Virus record (IMG/VR): IMGVR_UViG_3300036945_000271
Span: 1-32,987 of that record
Length of the DNA: 32,987 nucleotides
Direction: 5' to 3' (one strand)
From: a virus
This document shows, piece after piece, positions 14,722-23,826 of this stretch (the stretch's first letter is position 1; every line of letters starts with the position of its first letter). Below the pieces are notes generated by a model, which made no database searches, was not told where the DNA came from, and saw only the letters and a list, made by a program, of their open reading frames with translations. A program made the position numbers and the translations under genes.

Positions 14722-16948
14722 AAAGCAAACAATCGGTTACAAGTATTACGCGGGAATTCATATGGCCCTTTGTCATGGGCCAATTGACAAACTTCTTCGC
14801 GTCGCTGTTGACGATAAGGAAATATGGTCGGGCGAAGCGTCGGGTCATTCGTCAATTTATGTCAACTTGCCCGACCTATTCGGCGGCGAAACCAAACAAG
14901 GCGGAATTGCCGGAACGTTTGACTTCGAACCGGGCGACGCTTCGCAGGTTCAAAACGATTACCTTGTGTCGCGGCTTGGGTCGGTCATTCCAGCGTTTCG
15001 CGGTGTTGTGGGCATTGTTCTTCGGCGAATGTATCTGTCAATGAACCCATATTTGAAGGTTTGGAAATTCCGCCTTCAACGTGTTCATATCCGCAACGAC
15101 GGGGAACCGCAATGGTATGACGCGAAAGCCGGGGTTGTGCGAACGGTCGGTTCGACTTCGATTGTTTGTTTGAACCCTGCCCACATTATCCGCGAATGTT
15201 TGACAAATGGCCTTTGGGGTATGGGTTACACCGACGGCGATATTGACGACGTTTCTTTTCAAGCCGCAGCCGACACGCTTTACGCCGAAGGCTTGGGAAT
15301 GTCGCTGTTTTGGGATACGCAAACCGAAATCGGCGATTTTACGAAGTTGGTTCAAAAGCATATCGACGCAGTAACGACCGTAAATCGGCGAACGGGCAAG
15401 TTTCAAATCAAGCTTATTCGCGCCGATTACGACGTTGGCGATTTGCTTGTTTTGGACAAGTCAAACATTGTCAAGATTGACGACTTCAAGCGCCCTTCGT
15501 TCGGTGAACTTTGCAATTCGGTAACGGTCAATTATTGGGATTTCACAACCGGGCAAACTTCAAGCTTGACGATTTCCGACATTGCCCTTGCACAATCGCA
15601 GGGCGGGGAAATCAATACGAAAGTCGATTACGAAGGTTTTGTTGACGCCGAAACCGCGTCGAAAGTCGCGCAACGCGATTTGAAGTCGCTTTCAACCCCG
15701 CTTGCAACTTGCACAATTTACGCTTCGAAGGTCGCCCGAAACTTGAATATCGGCGACGTTTTCAAGTTGACTTGGCCCGATTACGGAATTGGCGAAATGG
15801 TCATGCGCGTTACTGGCATGGCTTACGGCAACGGCAAAACGAAAATGGTTCGTATCAGTTGCACCCAAGACGCTTTCGGTTATCCGACCGAAGCTTATAT
15901 TCAACAGCCGGGTTCGGGTTGGGTCAATCCCAACGGCCCGCCGACCGAACCCGACGGTCATGTTGCCTTTGAAATGCCTTATTTCGAAATGGTTCAACGG
16001 CAAGGTCAAGCGGTCGTCAACGCGGCTTTGGCGGTCAATCCCGAAATCGGTTACGCCATGGGCGCAGCGGGTCGCCCGCTTACGACCGCAGCCATTAACG
16101 CCGAATTCCAAACCGACAACGGCGCGGGTTATGTTCGGCGGGGCGAATTGGATTTTGCGCCCGTTGCAACCCTTGTCGCAGACATTGACCAATTCGTTGA
16201 TACGTTCGACATTACCGACGTTTCAAACCTGTCGGGAATTGCCCTGAATACATGGGTTCAAATCGGGCCGGAACTTATGGGCGTCGTTGCCGTGTCGTCG
16301 TCTTCGATTACGGTAAAGCGGGGCGTTCTTGACACCAACCCGGCGAAGCATCTTGCCGACGACCGCCTTTATTTTTGGGATGAATACGGCGCAGCCGACC
16401 CGACCGAATACGTTGACGGCGAAAGCATTTCGGTCAAAATCTTGCCAGTGTCGGGAAGCGGTGTTTACCCCTTGGCAAGCGCGACCGCCGACGTTGTTGA
16501 TATTGTGGGCAGGGGCGCAAAGCCTTATCCGCCTGCAAATATCGCTTACAATGGGCTTCAATTCCCGACGTTGCCAAGCTTCGGCGACGACATTATTATA
16601 ACTTGGAATTCGCGCAACCGATTGACCCAAACGGGGGGTTCGCTTGTCGGTTGGTTCGACGGCGACGTTACGGTTGAACCGGGCGTTGAATACGAAGTTC
16701 GGGTTTACGATAAAGACAACGTTCTTGCGTTGACTTACACGGGCATAACCGCGACGACTTACACTTTGCTTGACGACGACGTTAGCGATTACGAACCGTT
16801 TATTTACGTCGAAGTTCTTGCGTATCGCGGAACGAATTACAGCTTTCAAACCATTCGGCAAAAGCTTAAAGTCGTTCCGACCGAACAAACCGAAACCGGG
16901 TTGCCCATGCAAACCGAAGACACAAAACGACTAAGGCTTGAAGGGTAA
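14708..16948 (+). CDS. Central tail hub protein, lambda gpJ-like
   Basis: 746 residues from ATG 14708. The N-terminus (IGYKYYAGIHMALCHGPIDK, then LLRVAVDDKEIWSG) is that of putative phage tail proteins carrying the Phage-tail_3 hub domain. Further conserved blocks are GIVLRRMYLSMNPYLKVWKF, NPAHIIRECLTNGLWGMGY, SLFWDTQTEIGDFTKLVQKH and RTGKFQIKLIRADYDV. From about residue 500 the protein is beta-rich, with DISNLSG-like turns and a fibronectin-like section near 620-735. Hub proteins close the tail tube and carry or hold the receptor-binding fibres. Length is short of lambda gpJ, consistent with separate fibre genes downstream. Confidence 0.88.
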   Translation: MASSKKQTIGYKYYAGIHMALCHGPIDKLLRVAVDDKEIWSGEASGHSSIYVNLPDLFGGETKQGGIAGTFDFEPGDASQVQNDYLVSRLGSVIPAFRGVVGIVLRRMYLSMNPYLKVWKFRLQRVHIRNDGEPQWYDAKAGVVRTVGSTSIVCLNPAHIIRECLTNGLWGMGYTDGDIDDVSFQAAADTLYAEGLGMSLFWDTQTEIGDFTKLVQKHIDAVTTVNRRTGKFQIKLIRADYDVGDLLVLDKSNIVKIDDFKRPSFGELCNSVTVNYWDFTTGQTSSLTISDIALAQSQGGEINTKVDYEGFVDAETASKVAQRDLKSLSTPLATCTIYASKVARNLNIGDVFKLTWPDYGIGEMVMRVTGMAYGNGKTKMVRISCTQDAFGYPTEAYIQQPGSGWVNPNGPPTEPDGHVAFEMPYFEMVQRQGQAVVNAALAVNPEIGYAMGAAGRPLTTAAINAEFQTDNGAGYVRRGELDFAPVATLVADIDQFVDTFDITDVSNLSGIALNTWVQIGPELMGVVAVSSSSITVKRGVLDTNPAKHLADDRLYFWDEYGAADPTEYVDGESISVKILPVSGSGVYPLASATADVVDIVGRGAKPYPPANIAYNGLQFPTLPSFGDDIIITWNSRNRLTQTGGSLVGWFDGDVTVEPGVEYEVRVYDKDNVLALTYTGITATTYTLLDDDVSDYEPFIYVEVLAYRGTNYSFQTIRQKLKVVPTEQTETGLPMQTEDTKRLRLEG

Positions 16949-16952
16949 ACCC

Positions 16953-18131
16953 ATGAAAATTTCGCAGCTTCTTCTAACCTTCCCCGCAGCCCCGCTTGAC
17001 GGTTCCGAAGGGTTCCACGTCAAGCAAGGTTCCGACAGCGCCGGGGCGACCGTCGAACAAGTCGCCGACTACACCCTAAGCCGCGACGCCGACATTGTTG
17101 CAGCCGTCAACGCGGCCCTTGGCGGCACGGGTTGGCAAGGCGGGGGCGGTGCAACAGCCTTCACGGGTCTAAGCGACGTGCCGGGGGCTTACACGGGCGC
17201 AGGGGGGCAAGGCGTAAGGGTCAACGCAGGCGCGACGGCCCTTGAATTCTATACCCTGCCCACAATCACGGGTTCGAACACGGGCGACCAAACAACCATT
17301 GTCGGGATTACGGGAAGCCTTGCGGAATTCAACGCGGCTTTGACCGGGGCAGATTTCGCGACAGGGGGCGGCACGGTTACGGGCGCAAGTTCGGGAACCA
17401 ACACGGGCGACCAAACGTCGATTGTTGGCATTACGGGAACGCTTGCCGAATTCAACGCAGCCTTGACAGGCGCGGATTTCGCGACGGGCGGGGGAACTGC
17501 AACGGGAACCAATACGGGCGACCAATTGGTTTTTAAGACGATTTCGGTTGCGGGTCAAAGCGACGTTGTTGCCGACGGCACGACCGACACGCTTACGCTT
17601 GTCGCGGGTTCGGGCATTACGATAACGACCGACCCGACGACCGACGCGATTACGATTACGGGCGCAGCCGGGGCGACCGCCTTTACAGGTCTTTCCGACG
17701 TGCCGTCGGCTTACACCGGGGCGGGGTTGAAACCCGTTCGCGTTAATTCGGGCGCGACCGCGCTTGAATTCGGCACAATTTACCCGCCCGACGTTATGGC
17801 CCTTTCCGACGAAACTTCGAACTTGACGACCGGGCAAAAGTTGGCGTTCCGCGTCGTTGGGGCGCGAACCCTTACGTCAATTCGTCTTTCGGTCGGAACG
17901 GCCCCGACGGGTTCGACCGTGATTGTTGACGTGAAGACGAACGGAACGACTATTTTTACAACGAAACTTTCAATTGACGCTTCGGAAAAGACAAGCGTTA
18001 CGGCTGCGTCGGCTTTCGCTTTCACGGGAACCCCGACGTTTGCCGACGACGACGAAGTAACTTGCCACATTGACCAAATCGGTTCGACGGTCGCAGGCGC
18101 GGGCGCTAAAATCGCCTTTATTTGGGGTTAA
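16953..18131 (+). CDS. Tail fibre / receptor-binding protein with internal repeats
   Basis: 392 residues from ATG 16953; GAAGGG lies 7 nt before it. The N-terminal ~55 residues (MKISQLLLTFPAAPLDGSEG) probably attach to the hub. Then come two copies of a module beginning ATAFTGLSDVP-x-AYTGAG and ending GATALEF (about residues 67-99 and 241-273), flanking two copies of a NTGDQT-x-IVGITG-x-LAEFNAALTG unit plus a third partial NTGDQ. The C-terminal ~110 residues include SVGTAPTGSTVIVDVKTNG and KLSIDASEKTS and match a beta-sandwich tip common in phage fibres. Fibre shafts of this kind are usually trimers. Receptor specificity cannot be read from the sequence. Confidence 0.82.
   Translation: MKISQLLLTFPAAPLDGSEGFHVKQGSDSAGATVEQVADYTLSRDADIVAAVNAALGGTGWQGGGGATAFTGLSDVPGAYTGAGGQGVRVNAGATALEFYTLPTITGSNTGDQTTIVGITGSLAEFNAALTGADFATGGGTVTGASSGTNTGDQTSIVGITGTLAEFNAALTGADFATGGGTATGTNTGDQLVFKTISVAGQSDVVADGTTDTLTLVAGSGITITTDPTTDAITITGAAGATAFTGLSDVPSAYTGAGLKPVRVNSGATALEFGTIYPPDVMALSDETSNLTTGQKLAFRVVGARTLTSIRLSVGTAPTGSTVIVDVKTNGTTIFTTKLSIDASEKTSVTAASAFAFTGTPTFADDDEVTCHIDQIGSTVAGAGAKIAFIWG
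17150..17250 (+). repeat. Fibre repeat unit A, copy 1 (copy 2 at 17672-17770)
   Basis: Both copies encode ATAFTGLSDVP-x-AYTGAG ... VRVN-x-GATALEF. Codons differ at many positions, so the similarity is held at protein level rather than being a recent DNA duplication. Confidence 0.75.
17266..17508 (+). repeat. Fibre repeat unit B, two tandem copies plus a partial third
   Basis: Copies at about 17266-17386 and 17390-17508 encode NTGDQT-x-IVGITG-x-LAEFNAALTGADFATGGG. A truncated third start (NTGDQ) follows at about 17511-17525. These resemble collagen-free phage fibre shaft repeats. Confidence 0.75.
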
Positions 18132-18133
18132 TC

Positions 18134-18871
18134 ATGGCGGGGCTTTTGAATTCCTATAAGTTGGCGGCTGCGGTTGCGGGGCTTGTTTATGTCGGCGGTC
18201 ATACGTTCGACCAATCGTCGCAGGGCGCAGGAAATGCAACCCTGTCGCTTTCGGGCGTATTGACGGGCGGAATTGCGTCGTCGCCTCAAGCGGGCGATTT
18301 CTGCATTATTTCTTATTCGCAAGCGGGAACCGCCGACCGAACCAACAGGGCGATTTCAAACGCCGTCGGCGCTTTTACTTCGCTTATGACCCAATACGTT
18401 AACGCGACAAACGACACGTCGATAACGATTAAATATAAGTTCCTTGAAAGCCCAATTGATTACAATATTATTATTGGAACGCCAAGTTCGACAGGCAACG
18501 GCGTTTCGGTATTGGTCGAAGTCTTTAGGGGTGTCAACACGACAACCCCGTTCGACGTTGCCCATGTAATCGCAAGCGCGACGACGACAGGGCGACCAAA
18601 TCCGGCGTCAATAACGCCTATAACTGCGGGGGCGCTTATCGGCGTCTTCGGCGCGGGTTCTTGGGGGGCGTCAATAAGTTCGGCGTTGACAAGTTCCGAC
18701 TTCGACTTGTTTACGTCAACGCCGTTTTCGGCGGCGCAGCGTTCCCATGCAAACGCCTTCGGGCTAAAGGCTTGGTCGTCGGGGGCGTTCGACGCGGCGC
18801 AGTTCGGGGGCGGCAACGCGGGCGGAACCGATACGTCAATTTCGGTCGCGTTCGCCCTGCGGCCCGCCTAA
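18134..18871 (+). CDS. Putative tail fibre or receptor-binding accessory protein
   Basis: 245 residues from ATG 18134, two bases after the fibre stop. The first 20 residues (MAGLLNSYKLAAAVAGLVYV) are hydrophobic and could be a membrane segment or a hub-binding helix. The rest is beta-rich with many Ser, Thr and Gly residues. VSVLVEVFRGVNTTTPFDVA is a block I recognise from phage virion proteins of unknown fold. The final stretch, GGTDTSISVAFALRPA, is a closing strand. Its stop TAA (18869-18871) overlaps the stop of the convergent polymerase gene. Function is inferred from position. Confidence 0.6.
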   Translation: MAGLLNSYKLAAAVAGLVYVGGHTFDQSSQGAGNATLSLSGVLTGGIASSPQAGDFCIISYSQAGTADRTNRAISNAVGAFTSLMTQYVNATNDTSITIKYKFLESPIDYNIIIGTPSSTGNGVSVLVEVFRGVNTTTPFDVAHVIASATTTGRPNPASITPITAGALIGVFGAGSWGASISSALTSSDFDLFTSTPFSAAQRSHANAFGLKAWSSGAFDAAQFGGGNAGGTDTSISVAFALRPA

Positions 18872-20898
18872 ATCAATCGGGCGGTTTCCGATTTGGTGAC
18901 GCAAGCAATGTCAACCAAAATGTCGGTCGCTTCTTTGATGTAATGCCCGTAATTCAGGTCGTTCGGGAACGCTTCGGGTAAATCCATAATGGGTTTAGCC
19001 CCTAGCGTCTTCGGAACCTTATTGCCCGACCCGACGTAATGTATCGCCGTAAATTCGCCTTCGGCGTAATACCAACGAACGACTTTCCCCAAGTAAACCC
19101 CGTCTTTATGACCCCCGCCTTTAACGGTTCGAACTGCGACGAACTTGCGAATGTCTTTGCAGTCTTCGATTGTCTTTTTAAGCGGAACGCCTTTCGTAAT
19201 GTAAGCTTCGACCGCTTCGATAAGAATGGTCGTTTCGGGGTTCTTATGGAACCGGAAAATTTCAAGCTTCGGGTCGGCCCATGGGTTTGAATAAGCGCCC
19301 TTCGTTTTAACGCCGTCGGCTTCGGGCAACCAAGCTTTTGTTTTCTTGTCTTGTTTTTGCTTGACTGCGTAATAATTGTTAACGTCACGCGAATAAACGG
19401 CAAGGTAACGGGTTTCTTCGGTCTTGAAGTTCGTTACGGCTTCCCATTCTTTAATCAGGGCGTCACGCAAGGCAAGCTTCGCGGTCGGGCATTTTACAAC
19501 AATGCCGTCGGTGTTGGCGGAAATTACGGGAATGCCGTTCAATTCGAACAATTCAATAAGCATCATAAGCGAAAATTGGCCCGAAATCGTTACTTGAAGC
19601 AACAGGTCGGGCGCGTAAAGAATTGAATACTTCGACCCAAGCTTTCCGAACGAACCGTTAATTGTAATTTTCAAACTGTCGGCGACGACTTTGTTGCCGC
19701 TTCGCTTGGCTTCAACCCGACGGTTAACAATGCGTTCGTAAACCTTCAAGAACGCTTCGCCCAAGTGTTTAGGGTAAAGCCCTTGATTTAGAATAATGCG
19801 GGGGTAAAAGCTTTCAACGTCATGGTCGCTTATAATAGTGTTCGCGTCGGCGACATGCGATACGGTCTTTTCGGTCGAATGCAGCCCGCCCATTCCCATT
19901 TTGTAAACGGAACCGCCCAACGGGCATTTAAGAACCCATTTGATTTCCCCGCCTTTGGTCTTTTCAGGTTCGCCCAATCCTTCGGGCCAAAGCGGTTCCC
20001 CTGAATTCGACACGGTAAACAACGCAGCCTTGACCCGTTCGAACGCCGATTGAAAGGCGGGGGTTCGAAACGCCATGTAATCGGGGGCGATATAACGAAA
20101 CTGCGTTCCCGCCTGAATTGTGGGCTTGCGGGGGTATTGCCCCGAAATCTTGGCGATTTCCTTACCAATGACCGCTTCGGCAACTTGGGCGTCAGATTTC
20201 GACCGAAGGTCAATGTCATATTCGACCGACATTTGTTCGCGAAGCGTCAATTGTTCGCGCAATTCGTAAGCCATAAGCGCGGTAATATCTAGGTCGTTGA
20301 CGCAATAGTTTTTGACGTATTGGGCTTCGTCATATGTTAGAACGGCGTCATGGGGAAACGGCAAGTCTTGCATTCGCTGGCAATGCAGCCGCCCGCCGTA
20401 AGTCTTCAACGACGCCGACAGGGGCGCAACTTCGATAAGGTCAACGTGATTGACGTTCGGAACGTTGATTTTATATTTGCGTTCAATGTCGAAGCCGCGA
20501 AGTTCGTTGTAAATAATGTCGTTCGACATGGCTTTAAGATCGGCGTTATTCATGCCGTTTAACGCTGCAAGCAAAATGTAAATGTCGAACGACCGCGAAT
20601 TGAAGCCGACCAACAGAAACCGCCAAAGAAGAAACCGCAGCTTTGCGGCATTTAGCGGAACCGACGGCGACAATTCGAAGTCGATAACCTTGCCCGTCAT
20701 TACGTCTTTGAAGGCGACGTAAAAGAAGTTAATATAAACTTCGGCGTCGTAAACGAAGACACGCCCCGCAGGCGTCGCTTGAAGTTCGGCGTCGGTCATG
20801 TAATCGACCGGGCGAAGGGTCATATTTTTGCGTTCAAGGTCGGCGCTTGAACTGCGCCGACCCTTTGGCATAACGAAGCCTTCTTTGTCGATATTCAT
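18868..20898 (-). CDS. DNA polymerase, family B, with 3'-5' exonuclease domain
   Basis: 676 residues, compact for the family. Exonuclease motifs: Exo I at D51-A-E53 (FVYDAEVY), Exo II at N100...D105 (VGFNSRSFD), Exo III at Y198-x3-D202 (YCVNDLD). Polymerase motifs: A at D360-VESFYPRII, B at K410-ITINGSFG418, C at 462-465 as N-T-D-G. The first Asp of the usual D-T-D in motif C is Asn, while the second (D464), the main metal ligand, is kept; this variant is seen in other phage enzymes. The thumb follows to the C-terminus. It is the replicative polymerase for the phage. ATG 20898 has AAGG 8 nt upstream; an ATG ten codons in is also possible. Confidence 0.9.
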   Translation of the reverse strand: MNIDKEGFVMPKGRRSSSADLERKNMTLRPVDYMTDAELQATPAGRVFVYDAEVYINFFYVAFKDVMTGKVIDFELSPSVPLNAAKLRFLLWRFLLVGFNSRSFDIYILLAALNGMNNADLKAMSNDIIYNELRGFDIERKYKINVPNVNHVDLIEVAPLSASLKTYGGRLHCQRMQDLPFPHDAVLTYDEAQYVKNYCVNDLDITALMAYELREQLTLREQMSVEYDIDLRSKSDAQVAEAVIGKEIAKISGQYPRKPTIQAGTQFRYIAPDYMAFRTPAFQSAFERVKAALFTVSNSGEPLWPEGLGEPEKTKGGEIKWVLKCPLGGSVYKMGMGGLHSTEKTVSHVADANTIISDHDVESFYPRIILNQGLYPKHLGEAFLKVYERIVNRRVEAKRSGNKVVADSLKITINGSFGKLGSKYSILYAPDLLLQVTISGQFSLMMLIELFELNGIPVISANTDGIVVKCPTAKLALRDALIKEWEAVTNFKTEETRYLAVYSRDVNNYYAVKQKQDKKTKAWLPEADGVKTKGAYSNPWADPKLEIFRFHKNPETTILIEAVEAYITKGVPLKKTIEDCKDIRKFVAVRTVKGGGHKDGVYLGKVVRWYYAEGEFTAIHYVGSGNKVPKTLGAKPIMDLPEAFPNDLNYGHYIKEATDILVDIACVTKSETARLI

Positions 20899-20907
20899 TC
20901 GGGAACC

Positions 20908-22155
20908 TTAGAACGGAATTTCGTCGTCGCTTGCGTATTTGTTGACCTTGATAAACGAATAAGCCGAACCAAGCGCCGACGTGTCGCGTTGTTCTTGCGC
21001 GAAGCCGGGGTTTGACCAATCGTCGGCGGTTTGGAAAGCGGGCGGGGGTTCGGTTGCGGTTTCGGTTTCTGCAACGTAAAGCTTTTCGGTCGGTCGCGCA
21101 AGCCCCGCGATTGCGCCCCTTACCCTGTCGCCGACGAACCGCAGCATATCTTGACCGCCGTTTTCGGTGAATTCGACCTTCGTAATCAGGGCTTGAAAGA
21201 ACAACAACAGCTTCGCCGAATATCCCACATTGTCAGGCAACCCGGCCAACTGATAGGTCGAAGCGATTTCTTCGTTGACCGCCGACACAAGCCGACCTTG
21301 CCGAAAGTAAATCTTGCCTTCTTCGGTAAACGGCGCAATCGCGGCGACGGCTGCAAAGAAGGCTTCGGGAAGCGTCCAGTAATCAGAACCTTCGATAACC
21401 GAAACGTAATTCGGGAACCGTTCGGAAAACAGTTGCGTCTTGATAAACGACCCGTCTTCGAACCAAAACGTCGCCGAATTGGGCGAATAACCGAAGCCCG
21501 CAAGCTTCTTCGTTGCCTTCGCGATTGCAAGCGCCGACGCCTTCGGCATAAGCAAGCCGGGGGGAAGGTCAATGCCGTGCCATGCTTCGACAATTGAAAC
21601 GCCGTTCGTTGCGACCGCAGTATTCGCTTGCAACAGAACCGCAGCGTATTCGGCGCGGGGCGACCCTTCAATTGCAATCTTGGCGCAGATTTCAAGCGCC
21701 CGCTTCAAGTCGTCGGTTACGACGGCAATTGACGGGTCGGGCGGGGTAATGGGAACCGCCGACATGGGAACGCAAGGAACCATTGCCCGAAACAGCCCCG
21801 ACGAAACCGACAGGTATTCGGGCGAAAGCTGCGTAATCGACACTTCGCCCGACACGTTCGACAGGGCGTCAAGCAACGTCAAGGTTTGTGGGCAAGCCTG
21901 CAAATCTTCTTCAATCGGCGTTGCGACCGTCAACACGCCGTTTGACGCTGCGACGTAATGCCCGACAATGTTGCAAAACATTTGTTCAACCGCGCCTTGC
22001 CGCGCTTGGCAAACGGCAACAAACTTCAACGCATTGGCGAAGCCAAGCGTCGGGTTAGGGGCTTCGCTTTTCTTGGCTGCGGCCCTTTTGCGGGGCGTCT
22101 TCTTTGGTGGTTCTGTCGCGGTTACGACTTCGACCGGGGGCGTTTGAATTTCCAT
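20908..22155 (-). CDS. DnaN-like DNA sliding clamp with an SSB-like acidic C-terminal tip
   Basis: 415 residues, AGAAAGG 7 nt before ATG. Residues 1-35 are a flexible basic leader with a PKKTPRKRAAAKK run. The body resembles bacterial beta clamps: AAVLLQANTAVATNGVSIVE matches the clamp strand-turn that normally ends in a T-D/N-G, and FSERFPNYVSVIEG matches the F-P-D/N-Y-x-x-V-I signature. Clamps encircle DNA and hold the polymerase, whose gene follows 9 nt later. After about residue 355 the chain is probably disordered and ends YASDDEIPF, nearly identical to the acidic tip of bacterial SSB (DDDIPF), used there to recruit repair and replication proteins. That tip on a clamp is unusual. The clamp call is good; partner recruitment is an inference. 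Confidence 0.78.
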   Translation of the reverse strand: MEIQTPPVEVVTATEPPKKTPRKRAAAKKSEAPNPTLGFANALKFVAVCQARQGAVEQMFCNIVGHYVAASNGVLTVATPIEEDLQACPQTLTLLDALSNVSGEVSITQLSPEYLSVSSGLFRAMVPCVPMSAVPITPPDPSIAVVTDDLKRALEICAKIAIEGSPRAEYAAVLLQANTAVATNGVSIVEAWHGIDLPPGLLMPKASALAIAKATKKLAGFGYSPNSATFWFEDGSFIKTQLFSERFPNYVSVIEGSDYWTLPEAFFAAVAAIAPFTEEGKIYFRQGRLVSAVNEEIASTYQLAGLPDNVGYSAKLLLFFQALITKVEFTENGGQDMLRFVGDRVRGAIAGLARPTEKLYVAETETATEPPPAFQTADDWSNPGFAQEQRDTSALGSAYSFIKVNKYASDDEIPF

Positions 22156-22170
22156 GGTTCGACCTTTCTG

Positions 22171-23826
22171 TTACCATTCCGCCGAAAGAACTTCGGGGTA
22201 TTTCTTATTGACCCAAACCCGAATTCGCGACGGAACCCGCAATTCGGAAACCCGTTGAAGGGCTGCGTAAGTCGTCAACGGGGGTTCTTCGTAATGGCGT
22301 TGTCGCCACCAATCCCGCGCCCGCTTACCGACAAGCCCGCCGTGTTCTAACATGACCCATTCGTTGAACATTTGCAAGTTCGTAAAATACGACACTTTAA
22401 TTGACGGCGGCGAAATCAATTGCCCGTCGTTGCCTTTCTTTTCGTGCAAGTTGTAAATTACTTTCTTAACGTCGAAGTATTCAACAACGGGCAAATCGGA
22501 ACGCAACAAATCTTCATTGCCTGCGGTTTCAAACAACTTATTTTCAAAGCTGAATTCGGTTCCGCAGTTAATGCAGTTTCGGGCCGAAGCGTGATTGTAA
22601 ACCCCGCAAACGCTGCAAATCCGAACCGGGGCGTCGCCTGTCTTTTGACCGGGCTTCCCCGGAATTTTCGGGTCATTGATCGGGCCAAGCCGAACGGTAT
22701 TGCCTGCGAAGTCAAGAACAAGGCAATTGCGCTTGCCAGTGTCGGGCGACGGTCGGGTTCCGCGCCCAAGCATTTGAACCCACAACCCCGGCGACATGGT
22801 AGGGCGCAACATTCCGATAAGGTCAATCGGGGGGTGGTCGAAGCCCGTTGTCAATTTGTTGTTGTTCACTAGGCAACGGATTTCGCCCCGCTTGAACGCT
22901 TCAATTCGAAGCCTGTTTTCGTTGTCGCTTAGTCCAGAATGCGACGCAGCCGCGACGACCCCGAAGCTTTGCAGCATTGCGGCGACGTGTTCGGCGTTCT
23001 TAATGCCTGCGGCGAAGACCAACCAACTTTGACGGTCGTAACCGTATTCAACCAATTCTTTGACGGCTGCGTAAGTCGTTTCGTCTTTGTCAACTGCGGC
23101 TTCAAGTTGGGCTTTGTTGTATTCCCCGCCGACCATTCCGACGTTCGAAATGTCGATTTGTGTAAGGGTTCGTTTCGGGATTAGCGGCGACATATAGCCT
23201 TCGGCGATTAAGCGGTTGAAACTTTCAATCGTTGTCAGGTCGTAACAAATGTCGGTGAAAATCCCGCCGTCGGTCAACATTCCCTGTTTAAGACGGTAAG
23301 GCGTCGCCGTGAAGCCAATTACTTTCAAGTAAGGGTTAATCTTCAACAGTTCCGACAGAATATATTGATAAAGCCCTTCGTCGTTCGGGCTTAACAAATG
23401 GCATTCGTCAATCAAAACCAAGTCGCGAAAGCCGAAGTGTTTTGCGTGAAGCGGGCGACCGTCGGGCGCAAGCAACGACTTTTTAATTGACGGCGCGACC
23501 GATTGAACCCCGCCGAAGATTAGCGGGTTGACTGTTGCCCTACTTTTCAAACCCGCCGAATGAATACCAATTGGCGCAGCTTCCCAAACGCTTTGCATTC
23601 GTTCGGCGTTTTGTTCGATTAGTTCTTTGACATGGGTTAGCATCATAAGCCGTTGACCCGGCCATTGCATTAAAACCCGTTTAATGAAGTTGGCAATTAC
23701 GACCGACTTGCCCGTTCCCGTCGGCATTGCGACGACCGGGTTGCCAGTTTTGCCGCGCTGAAAATAATCGAAAATCGAAAATTCAGCTTCGTCTTGATAC
23801 CAACGGGAACCGAACGGGTTAGACAT
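22171..23826 (-). CDS. SF2 helicase (DEAH/ResIII type) with a zinc ribbon
   Basis: 551 residues. RecA-like domain 1: Q-type start RWYQDEAEF, Walker A PTGTGKS at 35-41, Walker B DECH at 140-143, motif III TATP at 173-176. Domain 2: SHSGLSDNEN, TTGFDHPPID and motif VI QMLGRGTR at 351-358. A four-cysteine zinc ribbon follows (C404-x2-C407 ... C418-x2-C421), then a C-terminal region with a WWRQRHYEEPP block. Similar phage proteins unwind DNA or remodel forks during replication and recombination, like T4 UvsW. It overlaps the stop of the nuclease gene by 8 nt, so the two are translationally coupled and may work together. Type I or III restriction motors share the same domains, but no specificity partner is visible. 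Confidence 0.88.
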   Translation of the reverse strand: MSNPFGSRWYQDEAEFSIFDYFQRGKTGNPVVAMPTGTGKSVVIANFIKRVLMQWPGQRLMMLTHVKELIEQNAERMQSVWEAAPIGIHSAGLKSRATVNPLIFGGVQSVAPSIKKSLLAPDGRPLHAKHFGFRDLVLIDECHLLSPNDEGLYQYILSELLKINPYLKVIGFTATPYRLKQGMLTDGGIFTDICYDLTTIESFNRLIAEGYMSPLIPKRTLTQIDISNVGMVGGEYNKAQLEAAVDKDETTYAAVKELVEYGYDRQSWLVFAAGIKNAEHVAAMLQSFGVVAAASHSGLSDNENRLRIEAFKRGEIRCLVNNNKLTTGFDHPPIDLIGMLRPTMSPGLWVQMLGRGTRPSPDTGKRNCLVLDFAGNTVRLGPINDPKIPGKPGQKTGDAPVRICSVCGVYNHASARNCINCGTEFSFENKLFETAGNEDLLRSDLPVVEYFDVKKVIYNLHEKKGNDGQLISPPSIKVSYFTNLQMFNEWVMLEHGGLVGKRARDWWRQRHYEEPPLTTYAALQRVSELRVPSRIRVWVNKKYPEVLSAEW

